A stretch of DNA of 64,000 bases from Apis mellifera (GCF_003254395.2 NC_037647.1:7891925-7955924), one strand, 5' to 3'; shown: positions 23,373 to 37,409, numbered from the stretch's first letter. Program-made: numbers and translations. The notes: generated from the letters alone by a model not told the origin.

Positions 23373-25655
23373 CCTATCGACTGAGACAGAGGAATCGGGG
23401 GTGGTTGAAGGGGGGCCAAGAGGGAGGGTCGAGCTGTCAAAGGCAGAGACGTTCGGGGATGGCCCCCATCCTCGTCCTCATTCTCGTCGTCTGTAATCGC
23501 GGGGGCGGCAACGTAGTCCTGTCTCCGACAGGATCACATCGCCACCGAGCTGCTACTGTACCTACACGTACATACGTACGACAATGTACGGAGAGTAGTA
23601 GCCTGTCCCATCCTTGCCTGCCAGCCAACCAACGCGTGGACTGCCAATCTCGTCCGCCTAACGCAAAATCAAGTCAGAAATTGTCCCATTGTAACGTGTC
23701 GTCCTCGTCCTCTTTACTCGGACGGGATCTCAAGGAGGGGGACGAGGTCGAAGGTGGACGAGAGGCAACCAACGTGCAGGTTGCGTATAAAACGCGGGCG
23801 ATTCGATTCGATTCGATTTTGCAGACGCGTTCATTGTTCATTTCCAGATGGTTAATCAAGCCACGCGCTTATTCGATCGATGCTCGATCAATCGATTCTT
23901 ATTTCTTCTCTCCCATAGCGAACGATACACGTTGTAATTGCAACGGCGTAACGGAATACGAGCCTTATAGATCCTGACGTTGGAAATATCGTCGAGAGTA
24001 ACTCGATACGTGATAAATAACGAATCCGCAACGAGGTGGACAGTAGGAGAAATGGCCCGTGTCCCGATAATAGCTCCACTCGATTAACCTTGCCTATAAT
24101 ACAACCGGTTACTCCGATTACGTTCCATCTATCGAGGCTAGTTTAATTTAGTTTGGCCGGTTCGTATATAACTCGTCGATACGCAAATCGTATTATCATT
24201 ATTTCCTAATATAATAAATTCAACGAAAACTCGTATTCCCTGGTTGGGGAGAGGAGGAGAAGAGATCTGGAGATTCTCGATTCCCAAAAGATTCGCCTGG
24301 CTCGTATAATAAATACAACCCGTAAATAAATCGCTTCATTAAAATCATCCAACCGCTTCCAACTTCCTCCACTCCTAATTGCTCCTGCGGAGAAAATTCT
24401 CCAGGGGGAGGAAAGGGATTCGGATTCGCGAAACGGTCGGAGGAAGGATGGGGAATGAGAAAAACGTACGGAGGGAAAACAAAGGTACAAATCGAGGCCG
24501 AGGCCGGGACCTGTCGTCTCGACATTGGGCGTAATTTCGACATCGATCATTGGCGAAACGGGGCCCGGCCCCGTCGTGCAAAATCGTCGGCGCTGTAAAC
24601 GTCGACGCGCGCCACGGTTAAAAAGGAAAAAAAGAAAAAAAAACAACGGGCAATAGGGGACGCACCAAGAGCACGAGATACTTTATTCATTTGTGGGGAA
24701 CCGCGAGGCCCCGAACGAGCAATGTTTTAGCGGTGGTGTATAGAGATGCCAATAAATATGTCGTGGACGGCATGCAATATGTATGTCAGCGTCTGCCAAT
24801 CCGCGGATAAGTCCGTGAGGGTCCCAATTCTTCTCCTCTCCGGCCGTGTCTGCCGCCCCTCCCGCCTTCTCCTCTCCCCGTCTTCTCCCGTCTGGTCTCG
24901 GTCTTGGTCCCGGGTCCGGGCAAAAAAGGAGCCGGAGAGTTGCGCGCGACCGGCCTCCTCTCTCGTGGACGTATTGAGACGAAATGCGGCGGCACGGCAC
25001 GACGATGATCGATACCGAACTTCTCGAAGCGGATCCCGGTGGTCGGGCGTCCACCGACGATGCCCGCGTTATCTCGGATCGGTTGACGTGCGCCGATCGA
25101 TTTCGGATCGTCGTTGCACGCGTTGCACGCGCTCACTCACGGAACGGGTCCATGGAACGTGAATCATTCGCGCGGAGGCGGACGACCAATTTGAAATTGG
25201 CACGAGGAGAAAGATATATACGATCAATCGTCGAATTTTCGTTGGAACGGAGGAAGGGGATAAAACGGGGGAAGTGGGGCGAAGAGAGGCGAAGAGGTAG
25301 CCGGATAAGAAAGGAGAAAGTAAGGTTTAAATAATGGGGGAGAGGCAGTGATCGGTTAGCAACGAGCTTAAGTCCTTTTTGCACCGTGTCGAGGAGACGA
25401 GGGCGCATCGGGTGGTCGCCGATCGCGACGGATAGACGTCCCAACGGTCGGCAAAACATCCTTCGATCGGGCGTATTAACGATCTCATCAATAAAGCTTT
25501 CCCCCGTGTCCCGGATCGAGGGGAGGGTGGTCGAGTGGGAGGGAGGGGAGCAAAAGCAAAAGCAGAAGAGGCAAGAAGTATCGCCAATTTGTTGGACGCC
25601 GGGCCCCGTAAATTCCGCGGGAAAAACTTTGCATCTGCATCTCGTATGCACATCC

Positions 25656-25690
25656 GGGGGGGGGGGGCATGTGTCGGGGGGGAGGGAGGA
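25656..25690. other. Guanine-run cluster, possible G-quadruplex
   Basis: A G12 run (25656-25667), a G7 run eight bases later, then aggga and gga, all on the + strand. Enough G-runs are present for an intramolecular quadruplex. Surrounding DNA is otherwise not especially G-rich. Confidence 0.6.
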
Positions 25691-26602
25691 GAAATCCTCG
25701 AAATTCCCTTCCAAAATCCTATCCTTACAAGCTTACAAGTCCTCGTTCGTCGATAAACGATCCAAGACGCGCACGCATCGCGTGAGCGTCGTACGCTCTT
25801 CGCCTCCCCATTTTCCAAGCCTCCCCCCTCCCCCCTCTCGATACCTTTCTTGTACCTTTCTCGCGGATATTTATCGCGTCACCACGCTATTTACGACACA
25901 CGCATCGCTCTCCACTCTGGTTCTCGCAATTCGAGAGCCCGATGTAATTACGAAAATCGAATCTCGAGTTACGGGGATTGAGAGAAGCTCGCCGCCTCTC
26001 GAGGAGAGGCCGGTTAAGGAGCTATTACACCCGCGAGGAGGGTTTGTAATTAATTTAGTCGGAACGGCGAGTCGGAACCAACACCGACAACTCGGGGCTC
26101 GGTAAATGGAGGAAAAGGCGGACTAGAACTATTTAAGTCCGAGGAGCGAGCACGCGGGGAGAAAAAGAGAGAGAAAGGGGAGGGGAGGGAGAGAGAGAGA
26201 GAGCTGGTTCTCGAGTTGCTTAATTGACGCTAGGCAGATGCATACTTGCTTTTACCGTGTTTTGTAACCATATCAATTCGACTCCGGCCAGTTACACAAA
26301 CAAACCACACAGTATTTCGGGATGTTGACTCAGGGCGAAAAAATACCAGCGAGCTGAAACGCGCACGGGGCCGCGTACACCTACGATCATCCGTTTTAAG
26401 GATGAGCTTACGCGCCCGATCGAGCAATCCCAACAATATCCTCCTTCTCTTCCATACCTCGTTTCGAAAAATTGACTTAACGAATCTTCCACGAATCTCT
26501 GACCATTCAATTTATATATGCTTCTTTTCTTTGCCTTTTCCTTTTTTTCCATTTAGTTTCTCTGGTAATTGTACGACTCAACGTTTATAATCTCGATAAA
26601 CT

Positions 26603-26607
<5 letters not shown>

Positions 26608-26634
<27 letters not shown>
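26608..26634. repeat. (TA)n microsatellite
   Basis: About thirteen TA units. Confidence 0.9.
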
Positions 26635-26639
<5 letters not shown>

Positions 26640-28644
26640 CGTTGCATTATACATCGGATTCGTAGCAACGAAGCGACACGTGATCGAGCCACGATTTCCG
26701 GCTCGATCGTGCGGCGAGAGCTGTATTATTATACGGTGGCGCAATAAACGGGGGAGGAAGAAGGAAAAAAAAAAAGAAAGGGGCGGGATATAAAGAAGAA
26801 GCGTGATCTAGTGCGATCGTATATCACTCACGAGCCCGTAATAATATTCTATTCAGTTCCGATTGTGCGTACATCGCGATCGTAAACGCTACGCGGAAAA
26901 CAGAGGAGGAGGAGGGGAGGAAGAGCCGTCCCATATTCGTTCTCATCTCTCTTTTCCTCCAGTTCCCGGAAATCCTGAGACGGATGCTACAAGCATGCTA
27001 TAAATTTTCCACGTGTGCTTGATTCTTCGATAAAAAAAGAAGAAAAAAAAAATTTGAATCAAACATTGATTCACTTCTTATCTATCTATTTGCGCGTTAG
27101 GAAAAAATCGAATTCGAATTTTACGTACTTACGTGGAAATAGAAGAGGAGAGGAACAATAATGATTTTTTCGCAAGAGGAAGCGAATCCAAAGAAAAAAA
27201 ATGATGAAATTTTACAGAGAGGCAAGAACAACGGACAAGATTCCCGCGGATGCGGCGAACTGTAACTACGCGAGGCGTAGTTTGAAGAGGGGGTGAGAAA
27301 GGGAGGAACACGATACACGGGGGCAGACAGAGAGAGAGAGACTATGATTTACACCGTTGAACCGTTCGGTTCCTGCGATACCCTTTGTCCTTGAATTCGC
27401 GCCTCCACGTACAACCGCCTAACGTACGACTACTCGTGGAAAATAGGGGGACGAGAGGAATATCGCGTGATTGTTTACGTTATTTATGACGATGACGTGC
27501 CTCGTGTGCTCGCCCGACATTATCCACTCTCCACGAATTATTCTCTCCGCGTTAATAAAACCTCAAAGAAGGGAGAGAGGGAGAAAGAATATTTTTGAAC
27601 ATTTCGAGAGAAAAAGATTCGACTAGAAACGAATTGTTCGTTATTCCAACGTTATAATTTATCGTCGATACTCGATCCATTCTTCGAAGAGTAACAGGTA
27701 TCCACGAGATCTCGTGCCACCTGGATATTTTGATGAAAGTGGTGGCGAGCTAATGCTCGTTATGGCCCGTTCTTAAAGCAAACAGTTTAAAGGATAGATT
27801 GGCCGGTGTGCAATTACGACGGGGTGAAACGTGTTCATTCGAGATTCGCCGAATAAAAAACGGCGGGATCGTAAACTCTAGCCGTTTATATCGCTGGCCG
27901 ATATCCGCCGCGCGGGAGGACAATCTACTTTCGAATTAATCCACGCCTTTCGCGAAACAACCAATTGGAAACGTTATTATTATCCGAGGGAGGCGATATA
28001 AGAGAAAAGGATATCGGAATGAAGTGTTTTTTTTTTCTTTCTTTTAGAAATATAATTCGCGATTCACGGTGTTGCTGGATTGAACTTGGTTTGGAGGATC
28101 GAGTGGGTTAAGAGTGTTCTTTGTCTTCGATGATATTGCACGATCCATTTGAGTCGAGAAATTAAAAATAAAAAATAGATGTAATTGGAATACTGTATAT
28201 CTTATAGTATCCGATTAATTTTTACTCGTTTCTTTTTTAAATTGTATAGCTGTGTTTGAGAATTGGAATAATATTTATTTTTAAAATCTACGATCCTCGG
28301 ATTTTTCAACGAGACGGATTTGACCGAACGATATTTCTTTTCGAATAAATAGATCGTAACCTTGCTCACGAGTAATCGAGAAGGAAGTGGTGCGCGAAAC
28401 ACGCGACTCGCTCAGTCCGATCGGGCGTTTATACGTATATATAGGGCGGAGAAATGGGGAATGAACGTGTCAGAAGCAGCCCCCGGGGTCTAATTATGAG
28501 TTTGCACAGAGGGTTGGTTGGTCTGACTTGACTGCGTTACGAAGAACCCCATTGACTCATTGACCGAAATATCTTCATCGAGATATGTCACATGCGTATT
28601 AATTATTTCCTCCAACGTGCTTACTTCGTGGTTCGTACGTCATT

Positions 28645-28677
<33 letters not shown>

Positions 28678-28684
28678 CTCTCTC
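28645..28684. repeat. (TC)n(TA)n compound microsatellite
   Basis: About nine TC units run into about seven TA units. Confidence 0.88.
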
Positions 28685-29727
28685 TTTTTTTCTCTAACCC
28701 ATTGTATCCTCGACATAAAAGCGATACATAAATCTCTCACTCTCCCTCTTTCTCTCGATATTCCAATGCTTAATTCGATCGAAAACACTTGACGGATGAT
28801 GGCGGTGGTGGTGGAGGATCGTCGAACGGGACGATTCCATGGGAATTCGAGCGTCGTTAAGGTTTCATCGCGACGGGCCAAATAAAAGACGAGAGCAGCG
28901 CGAGGTCGGGCGAAAAGGAAGAGAAGGAAGGAGGAAAGAGGGGTCACGAGTCGACGGAAAGTTCGGCCGGGCAATATCTCGCGGCGTGGACGGACAAAAA
29001 GGGACACAATGCCGAGGGCAGGATCGATTCTCCTCGGTCGAGAGGATCACGGACAAGGAGGACGAGAGAGACGGAGAGAGAGAGAGAGAGAAAGGCCGAG
29101 GAGGTTACGTGGCGCGAGGAGGGCCACATTGTTGTTGAAACGATGCTCACCGAAGAGGTTCGGGAAACAACGAGCCACCGGTCGTCTAAGAAGCGTAATT
29201 AATCACTTTTTGTTGCGCAAGAAACGAGCGAGGAGGAACGTTTCGAGTTGCCGTGAAACCAGATTCCCGATTCATGAACCGCCAAACTTTGAATCCAAGA
29301 AGAATCCCTTCCTTTATTATTCGTCTTGATTAAAAATATATATGCATGTAAAACACTGTTTTTCGATTAACGAAATGTCCAATTTTCCCATTTCCTTCTC
29401 CCTATAATAACCATCTCAAGTTCTAAAGAGTTCGTAATTCGAGGATAAACGAACGAAGGATGTTATTAATAATATAATAATCGATAATTAAATCCAGAAT
29501 CGAGAAAAATTTGAATCACAAGATATACTCGATCGATCTTTCGTACCTTTCCAAGATTATCGAAACGAACTACTCCTTCTTCGAGTCTCGAAAACTTTCG
29601 ATTCGGATCTTCGAATCTTTAAGTTCGACGCGGCAGAGAGATCCCCCAAGGGGGCGATCGCATTAACGTGTCCCGCGTTCCCACGACGGAACCAAAGGAT
29701 CGGATCGCGAGCGAGCAAGCGAGCGAG

Positions 29728-29752
29728 CCTCCTCCTCCTCCTCCTCCTCCTC
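29728..29752. repeat. (CCT)n trinucleotide run
   Basis: About eight CCT units after a gcgagcga-type stretch. Confidence 0.88.
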
Positions 29753-30116
29753 TCGCATTTCGGCTATGATCCGGCTAATTACCGAGGAGGTCGTCGGGGC
29801 GACTGTGTTAACGTTCGGCGGCTAATGGTATGCACGTCGGGGCGAGATAAAAGGGGAAAAAAAAAAAAGGGAAGGGAAGAAAAAAGCGGGCAGAAATCAA
29901 GGGAAAAGAAAATAGACCGGGGAGAGCGTGGATCGGAGAAAGAGAGGATTTGGAGGGGAAGGGGACGCGGTTATGCGACTACGCCACGGAACAGGGCCCC
30001 GAAACGACTTTACGGGAATTACACCCGCGAAATCGGGGAGATATGGAGCCGCGAAATGCGATGTGGCCATCCGTCACTCTCGCGGCCCACTTGTCCGCGC
30101 CTGCCTTCCAAACCGG

Positions 30117-30238
30117 CTGCCTGCCTGCCTGCCTGCCTTGCCTGCCTTGCCTGCCTGCCTGCCTGCCTGCCTGCTTGCCTGGCTTGCCTGCCTGCCTTGC
30201 CTTGCCTTTCTTCCTGCCTGCCTGCCTGCCTGCCTGCC
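30117..30238. repeat. (CTGC)n tetranucleotide array
   Basis: About 120 bp of CTGC/TGCC units with a few variants that add or change one base (ccttgcc, gcttgcc, tttcttcc). All three + frames stay open and give Cys/Leu/Pro/Ala-rich shadows such as repeated CLPA. The lack of a frame-consistent unit argues against coding. Confidence 0.93.
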
Positions 30239-33200
30239 TCTCACCCTTCCTTCTCTCCTCTCAACCGCAGTGTACAGGTGGTTTCTCTACCTTCGTTGAT
30301 TCCTCCACGGACTTCGCAAAGGAGGATCATCATCGATAACGGTGCTGATAACGGATGACGCCGTATCGTGCGACTTCAACTTCGATCAACTGCGCACGAT
30401 TATCTTTGAAACGAGGGAAAACGCGATGCGAACGTTCGATACGAGGCCAGATGGATCGAGAGAGAATAACGTTTTCGAGAAGCACGCGATATATCGCTTG
30501 TTTCAATTCGATCAATCGCGAGGAATGAACGAATGGACGGGGTTGGAGGAGGTCGCGAGACGAGATCGAGGGGGGACGGTTTGCGCTCGCGGTTAGCGAG
30601 CTTTGATTTACGAGGCGATGATGTTTTAAACGAATGTCCCGGATCGCGAGGATCGTAACGCGATCTGGCCACACAGCAAGCGTGTTTCCCGCCCGCGATA
30701 TCGCGCCCGTAATATCTCTTTTAACCGGCCCGTGTACCCGGGGCCCGAAATGAATATAAACTCTTTGTCGCTCCAAATTTATACGGTGATAATAAAATTA
30801 GCGGTCGGCTCGGAGAGAGAGAGAGAGAGAGCCGTGGATCGGAGCCGGCCGAGCCGCATCTTTCATGCGCCACAAAAGTGCCCTCCCTCTCCCTCCCTGT
30901 AATAAACGTCCGAGTCGCGCGGCACGCTTTTGCGTTTGCGAACAAGATCATAGATACGATTCAGTCGGGGCCCTCTTAACGCGAGGCACGTCGATCCGCG
31001 CGATTCGAGGAGGAGGAGAAGAGGCGAGTTGGAAACGGAATCGAAGGGTGACGCGGTGTTTCGAGACAGCGGTTGTTCGAGAAATTGGGCGCGATAATAA
31101 AGGAGGGAGGGAGAGGAGGGCGAAAAAACTGTTTGAGCAAAAACTCATTAAGACCGACCCCCACAGAGGAGGCCTCTCCTAGACAAAACTGACGATCCTG
31201 ATGATCCTGATCCTGGCAGACAGGCTGGAGCCTTCCTAGCCACAAATTCTTGGAAGAGACTCCTGCAACTCCGCCTACCTGGACAGGTGCGCGCGGTTTC
31301 TGGCCTAGGGCAAGAGAGAAGCGGGCTGGCTTCGGGTGTCAAGAACGTATCCCTTGAGTTATTGCATTTCTCGAGTTCCACCGAGTGCTGGACGCCTAAT
31401 GGTTTCTTTCTTTTTCTTCTTTTTCTCTCTTTTCTTTTCTCCCCCCCCCCTTCTCCCTTCCTCTCTTTCTCTCTCTCTCTCTTGCTCTCTCCTTCGTCCT
31501 CCTTCTGGGAGGACGATCGTCAACGTTTTCTAGGTCTAACCCGCGTAAAACGTTTCCAGCTGGATCACACCGTGCGAACCCCGCTTCACCTTTGCACCCT
31601 CTGTCCTTTGTCAGACCCCCCCGACCCGAATCCCGATCCTATCTTACGTATACACGAGTGTATCTTCGAGTCGATCTACGACTTCCACCAGATAACTTTC
31701 CATTATCGTGATCACCACGGTTAAACTTGCGCTGCCCCATGAATCACGAACTCGCACGGCTATTTTCATCCTCCGCGATCCTCCTCCCCCTACTCCTCCC
31801 CCTACTCTGGGAAAGTACAACTTTGGAAACTCCGTTGCCTCGCTTGCCCCAACCAGGAAATAACCACGCACGTGTTTAATACGATAAAACGAAGACAATG
31901 GTATTTCGATTCTTTGGGAGATCCAATCCAAGAGGATGGAGGAGAAAAGTCAAAGAGAAAGAAAAAGAGTCCTCGTCCAAGATCGAAAGAGGACGATCGA
32001 AGAGGAGGAAGAAGAAATTTGATCGTCGTAGGCGATGAAAAATGTCCAATGTTCGGCCTAAATGATAAACGAGCGCGAGTTCGTAAACGAGCGAATGATA
32101 CACTCGAGGGCTCATTGTCCGAGTAAGTTTTCAGACGGTTCTGCTCTATTGTCGGCGGTGTCGGCTCGCATTGTTGCTGCGCCGCCGTGCACGATGAAAC
32201 GCTCGAAAATCTTTGGTGGCGGAAAAAAGAAGAAGAAGAGGGAGGAAAAGAGTAGAAGAGGGATGAAAGAAAAGGGAAGGGAGGCTCGTCCCGGGGTGGG
32301 ACAATGGCGATATTCGTTACACGATCTTGGAAACGAGATTTTCGCCGCGGCGAATGACAATAGAGGTCTGGACGCGAGCCGATTTTTGTCTTCCTCCCCC
32401 GATTCACCATTCACGCTTCTTCACGCTTGCCAAAAAATCTCCAAATCGGACCGTTTTCACAATTTCTCACCGACGACGCCGCCCCCTTTTCTCTTCTCGT
32501 TTTTGGGGATCGAAAAAAACGAAATTAAACCGCCGATTACTTCCCTTTCCGGACGATCTTAGCGAGCTCGAAACATTGAGAGTTTTACAATCTTCTCCAG
32601 AAAGTTTTCATTTTTGATTATTACGCTATACCTGCCTATAATACGTAAAAAAAACGGTTTCTAAAAAATTCTCTTTCTCAAACGAGAGGAAGAAGAAGAA
32701 GAAAAAAAAATCTGGAAAGAAACTAAAGCTAAATGGATCGTCGTCACACGGAACGCGGGGGTGAAAAACGGGGTGAAACGAATATAGCGGTGCACGCTTT
32801 CGACGATGATCGCGTCGATGATCGAACAACGGAGGCGTAAACTGGCAACAGGGTGGAATATATATATATAGCACGCATGATGTATCCGTATATTCGGAAG
32901 TAGAAGGCGCAATGGCACCCCCTGTAAGCCTCCCTTCCTAGCCCCTTAACATCCTTCCCTTCCTGCGGTGGTCGTCATTGTTTCATTGTGTTATAAACGC
33001 ATTGCGTGTGCTTAGCGCGCGAGGCGAGGGTGTATCGATTGCCCCGCCCCCTGCTGCGTAGCCATGACGACACACCCTATCCTATCTAACCCCTAGCCTA
33101 ACCTCCAACTTCTACGTTTCACCCCTGCGACGAGCTCACCCCTCCCCAGCTCTCTCTTCAACCACCGCTCCTTCTTCCTTCTCCTCGCGCACACCCTGAG

Positions 33201-36200
33201 AACCACTTTGAGAGATAGAGAGAGAGAGAGAGAGAGGAGGATCCTCGAGGAGGACCAAGTTAGCTCCTGGCCAAGGAAGCTCCTGTCATCGCTGTCATCC
33301 GACCGATCTCGTGTCGCTCCAACCTCTTCTCCTCTTGTAACTTGTCATCTCTGTTCGCCAACAATTCCGCCAATCGAAGGGGGATCGTGTCGATAATCGA
33401 GAGGTATATACGCGCGTGTAAATATCGCCATGGTTGACGATCGAAAGAATTGAAAAAGAAAAAAGGGAAAGGGAAAGGGAAAGTTCGTTCCTGGAAATAT
33501 TCTCCTCGCGAAATGGAGTATTAAGAAGCTTGGTATGGAGAAATGTTGTACGGAGGAGATTCATGTCGCTTGTCCAGAGATGACAAACTACGCGGAACAC
33601 CTCTCGCCGGAAGACAATGGGTCAGTCTTCGGCAAGAAGGCTTCCGTTCCCGAGTGACGGAGTAACCGATCTGTCACAGCGGTACGTCTCGCCTTAATCC
33701 TTATTCTCCGCAAAGCTATCCCTATATATATTAATCGCAAGCATTCGTTCACGATTCCGTAACAATTCGCCCTTCCAATGGAACTTGGCGCAAGAGAAAT
33801 CTCTTCGACGAAAAATCCTCGCGTGACTGTGCGATTCGTTGAATTTCGAGGAAGATCGAAAATGCCGTTCGCGGAAGCAACCTCGTTACGTTACGGAAAA
33901 TCAAGGAGGAGAAAATCTTCGGTCTCGAGAGAACACCGGGTTCCCGGAAAATGGAGGTAGAAACACGTTTCCCTCCTCCTTGGCCGGGCGAAATTTCTTT
34001 CTCGGGGCCCAGAAGAAGGTCTCTCGAGAGGCTCGGTCCTCGTGGGTCCCTCCCTCCTCGCCGGCACAATACGTCTCATTATGTTATCCGCGCATCTCTC
34101 GACACGGCCATTTATCATTCCTCCGCCCGTATACCGATATATCGATCCTCTCCTTACGCGTGTAAAACTCTGCCGATCTCTCCCATCCCCCTTCGTCCTT
34201 TCTCCTCTTTGTCTACGAGCCCCGTCGAAAGGAAGGAAGGAAGGCAGTCGCGGAAAACAATCGGGGCGGCGATCGTGCCAACGATAGAAGATCGCTTATG
34301 AATATCGTATCGGCGCGTAATGCTGGGATCGATCGAAGAGAAATTTTTCTCGTCCTTTCTTTTTCCCTCGACGGTGAATTCTTGAAAGATATCTCCTCGT
34401 CCGATGACGTATTCGGAATATATGTTGGCTCGATGGGTGGTCCGATAAATACGCGTTGCTCTACTTAAAGTGCACGGGTACGGTACGGGAAGACGGGGCG
34501 CGTGGGGAACAAGAGTTGGACGATTAACTGCTCGTGAACGCGAGGTTGGAATGGAAGAGGTTAATGGAAGGAAAACGGAGGGAAGATCTCGTTACGGTGC
34601 ACGGGGGACGGTAACTGGTACGAGGATCAAAACACAAGCGGTTCGCGCCACTTATTATTCATGAATCGCATCCGTTGCATCTCGCTAATGTGTCTGGCTT
34701 GCTTGCTTGCGGTCTCCCTGCGAAGCGCGCGCACACTCTCTCTCTCTCTCTCGCGCCCGAGCGCACACAGCCGCGCGGTTACACGCACGTGGGTGGCATG
34801 TGGAGTGGTGTACCGCGCGCAAATGAGAGCCGCAGTAGAGAAAGATCGTCCGGGCGGACCTGTATCTCTGGCGGGGCGCGCGTATGGGAAAGAAAAATCA
34901 TCCATCACGTTCGAGGCTATCCAGAACTGGCAGCGCCGGGACGGGCCATGTTTTGGCCATCGTTCCTCTATGGACTCCCGTCATAAAATTGATGAGAGCC
35001 TTTGACTAATTTATTACGACGAAAAAACCGCACGAAATTCATAATGATCGATCCACGCTATTTTGCCTTTGTATCGCTCTTTGCCTTCCTCCCCCTCCCC
35101 ATTGTACCGCGACATTGTATCTACTACCACGGATCTATCCTTGATTTTCGAAGATTACGTTTTTCTTTCTTTTTCACTTCTTCCTTCCATCCGTATATAT
35201 CCGGATGCGAGTACTAATGTTCGCGCATTCCTTCGATTCTCGTGGACGGAGGAAAGCGACGCGAGTTCGAGATGGCGAGATGCATTTTACGAGTATTCCA
35301 TTCGAGTCGGTTCGTCGAATTAGAGGTATTTAGAGGGCGGGTTGGTACGCGTAATATCCGACAAGGGACGGAGTGGTGGCCCGATGCCGTGTTTACAACG
35401 GAATTCAAAAGGCTCGTCCAACTGCAGAGCTTAATTAATAAACTCGCGATCTTATCGGGCGCAGCAAGACACACATCCTCCCTACCGTATCCTTCCCCTC
35501 CCTCTCGAGATCCTTTCCTTGTCTCGCTGGCGGGCCAAGGTGGCGCGCCAATTTTTGAATCGAGCGCTCGCGAGCGTGAAAAATGACGCAATTTTCGCGG
35601 CACGCCTCCCATAGCGAACCTGAATCTCTCGTATAAAGGTACCTATTAGCTATACCTAACCCGTCCCCACGCTACGTACCGGCCATTGTGCCCAACTTAC
35701 GCGAATCTAACGGGTGGCACGGGACGAAACGATACTTTCGAACTCATGCGCGAGTGAAAAATCTCGATCGAAACGTTTTCATACTTTTTTTTTTTACAAG
35801 AATATAAATTTCTAATCTCGATCGTTTGATTTTTTAAAACTGTGAAGAGTGAAGGGAAAGGAGATAAATAATAAATAATTGGGGAGAGTTGGTTTGATGA
35901 AATTTCGTTGCAACGAAAAATTTTGTGGAACGAGCCGATCATCAGCTTTCGAGATGAGCCGCAATCTTTCATCCCGTCAACGCTCTCTTCTCCCGTACGA
36001 AATTCAATTTTCGCTATCAGCGGCGAACGGAGAGCTATATCACCCCGTATATATATATATATATATTGGCGCAGGTATGTAGGCGCAGCGAGCACGGGCC
36101 CCGCGCCACACAACGGCGCAGGACTTTATGAAAGAGACAGATGGAGGCGAGGGCGCGTTCGAACATCTGCCAGTGATGTACCCCCTTCGTGTCGATCAAT

Positions 36201-36830
36201 TACACCGACGTGCACGGGCTCCGGTGTGCAATGCTAAACAATTCCTCCGTTATCTCTGTACCACCATCGTATTCAGATTTTCCAAGAGATAGCCAACCCT
36301 TGATCCTCGATGGATAAACGGTATACACACGCTTTTTCCACGCTTTTTCGTGCTTATGCGCGTCCAAACTTTATTTTATTCTTTTCTCAAAAAGCTTGAA
36401 ATATTAAATAGAAGAGCGCAAAGAACGGACGCGAATCGTCAACCTCGTTCGATGGTATTCTAAAAATATCGAAATTCCGCGAAAGATGGATGCAAAAACG
36501 ATGGAGAGGCAAGAAGCAAGGAATCCCGGAGGGATCGAATTTTTCTCTTCGAGGAGGACGGTGTTACCGAGACGGTGCGTTCGTTAAGGAAAAGAAGAGA
36601 GAGAGAGAGAAGGAGAGGAAAAAAAAACTGGTCGCGACCAAACGGAATTAAGGTTCCATAAAAAGGCCCCGCGGCCTCTTCTCTCTCTCGGATCTCTGTC
36701 CACGCGGGCGCACGTACGGGGGATCTACCGTGGCCCCAACGATCGAGGAATCGCGCGCCGATCTCCACCGCGAGAGGCTCCACCTAACAGTGGATCGTGC
36801 ACGCGGGGTAGGATTGTTGCCTCTCCTCCG
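30239..36830. other. Intergenic region, no recognisable gene
   Basis: It has CpG-rich stretches with tracts such as C10 near 31441, a TC run around 31460-31490, and GA at 33210-33241. Two compositionally ordinary frames are present, 33535-33657 (40 aa, +) and a 202-codon minus frame at 31802-32410; neither resembles a known protein. No RNA gene seen. Confidence 0.6.
33210..33241. repeat. (GA)n microsatellite
   Basis: About fourteen GA units with one gata interruption. Confidence 0.88.
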
Positions 36831-36982
36831 ATTGGTCGACACGTGGCCCGCCATTGTTTCATTCACGCCTGTTCCACGTTTCTCGTTTATCTCGTCCAGG
36901 TTGCTCCGGGGCCGGGTCTCGGGCCCGCTCTCCTCCGCCCGGGGCCCCATCGGATCATCGTTTCTTCGCCCGGCTATATAAA
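36831..36982 (+). promoter_or_regulatory. Promoter-like cluster: inverted CCAAT, CACGTG E-box, TATA box
   Basis: attgg (36831-36835) and cacgtg (36840-36845) lie about 130 bp before tatataaa (36975-36982). The TATA word is set in GC-rich sequence (gcccggc before it), so it stands out more than the TATA words inside AT repeats. A frame starts at 36982 (MATRSTLTVMPVVNHW) but turns into a Lys/Arg-rich repeat. No known gene start is recognised. Confidence 0.25.
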
Positions 36983-37409
36983 TGGCAACACGATCGACGT
37001 TGACGGTAATGCCGGTTGTGAATCATTGGCTGCGAACCTCTTGCGCAAACGAGAAGAAGAAGAGGAGAAGGAGGAGGAGGGGGGAGGGAAAAAGGAAATA
37101 TGGGAAAGAAGGAAATTTAAATACCGCGGCCGGTTTTACGAGCGGCTCGTTAACGAAACGTCCGATTCACGTATGGGCCGAACCACTTTTTCCCGAAACG
37201 TTGCGTCCCATGTAAACCTTCGATATTTAAGGAATCGTCGAAACGAGGATGACGCTCCATAAACGGAGCGAAAGACAGGAGTAAAATTCATTGCGCGTAT
37301 TATCTTCGAGGGCTGCACCGAGGATGCTAACGAGGGTGCGTTGGGGGGGAGGGGTGACGAGCCTGGGAGGGACGTCGATCAGCCGGAAAGAGAATTGAAA
37401 AGGAGGACG

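Larger units (their letters stand above)
21567..30116. other. Intergenic region, no recognisable gene
   Basis: No conserved gene seen. Repeats: TC at about 21957-21982 and 22144-22169, an AT/AC run at 23322-23372, a guanine-run cluster at 25656-25690, AT at 26608-26634, TC/TA at 28645-28684 and CCT at 29728-29752. The 249-codon minus frame at 21440-22189 includes GA-repeat Arg/Glu runs and is judged accidental. Confidence 0.6.

Noticed and set aside
29825..30358. Cys/Leu/Pro-rich frames (ACLPACLP) in three + frames
   Set aside because: Produced by the CTGC tetranucleotide array; all three frames are open equally.
31802..32410. 202-codon minus frame
   Set aside because: Overlapping frames of similar length lie on both strands; Ser/Phe/Pro-rich, no domain.
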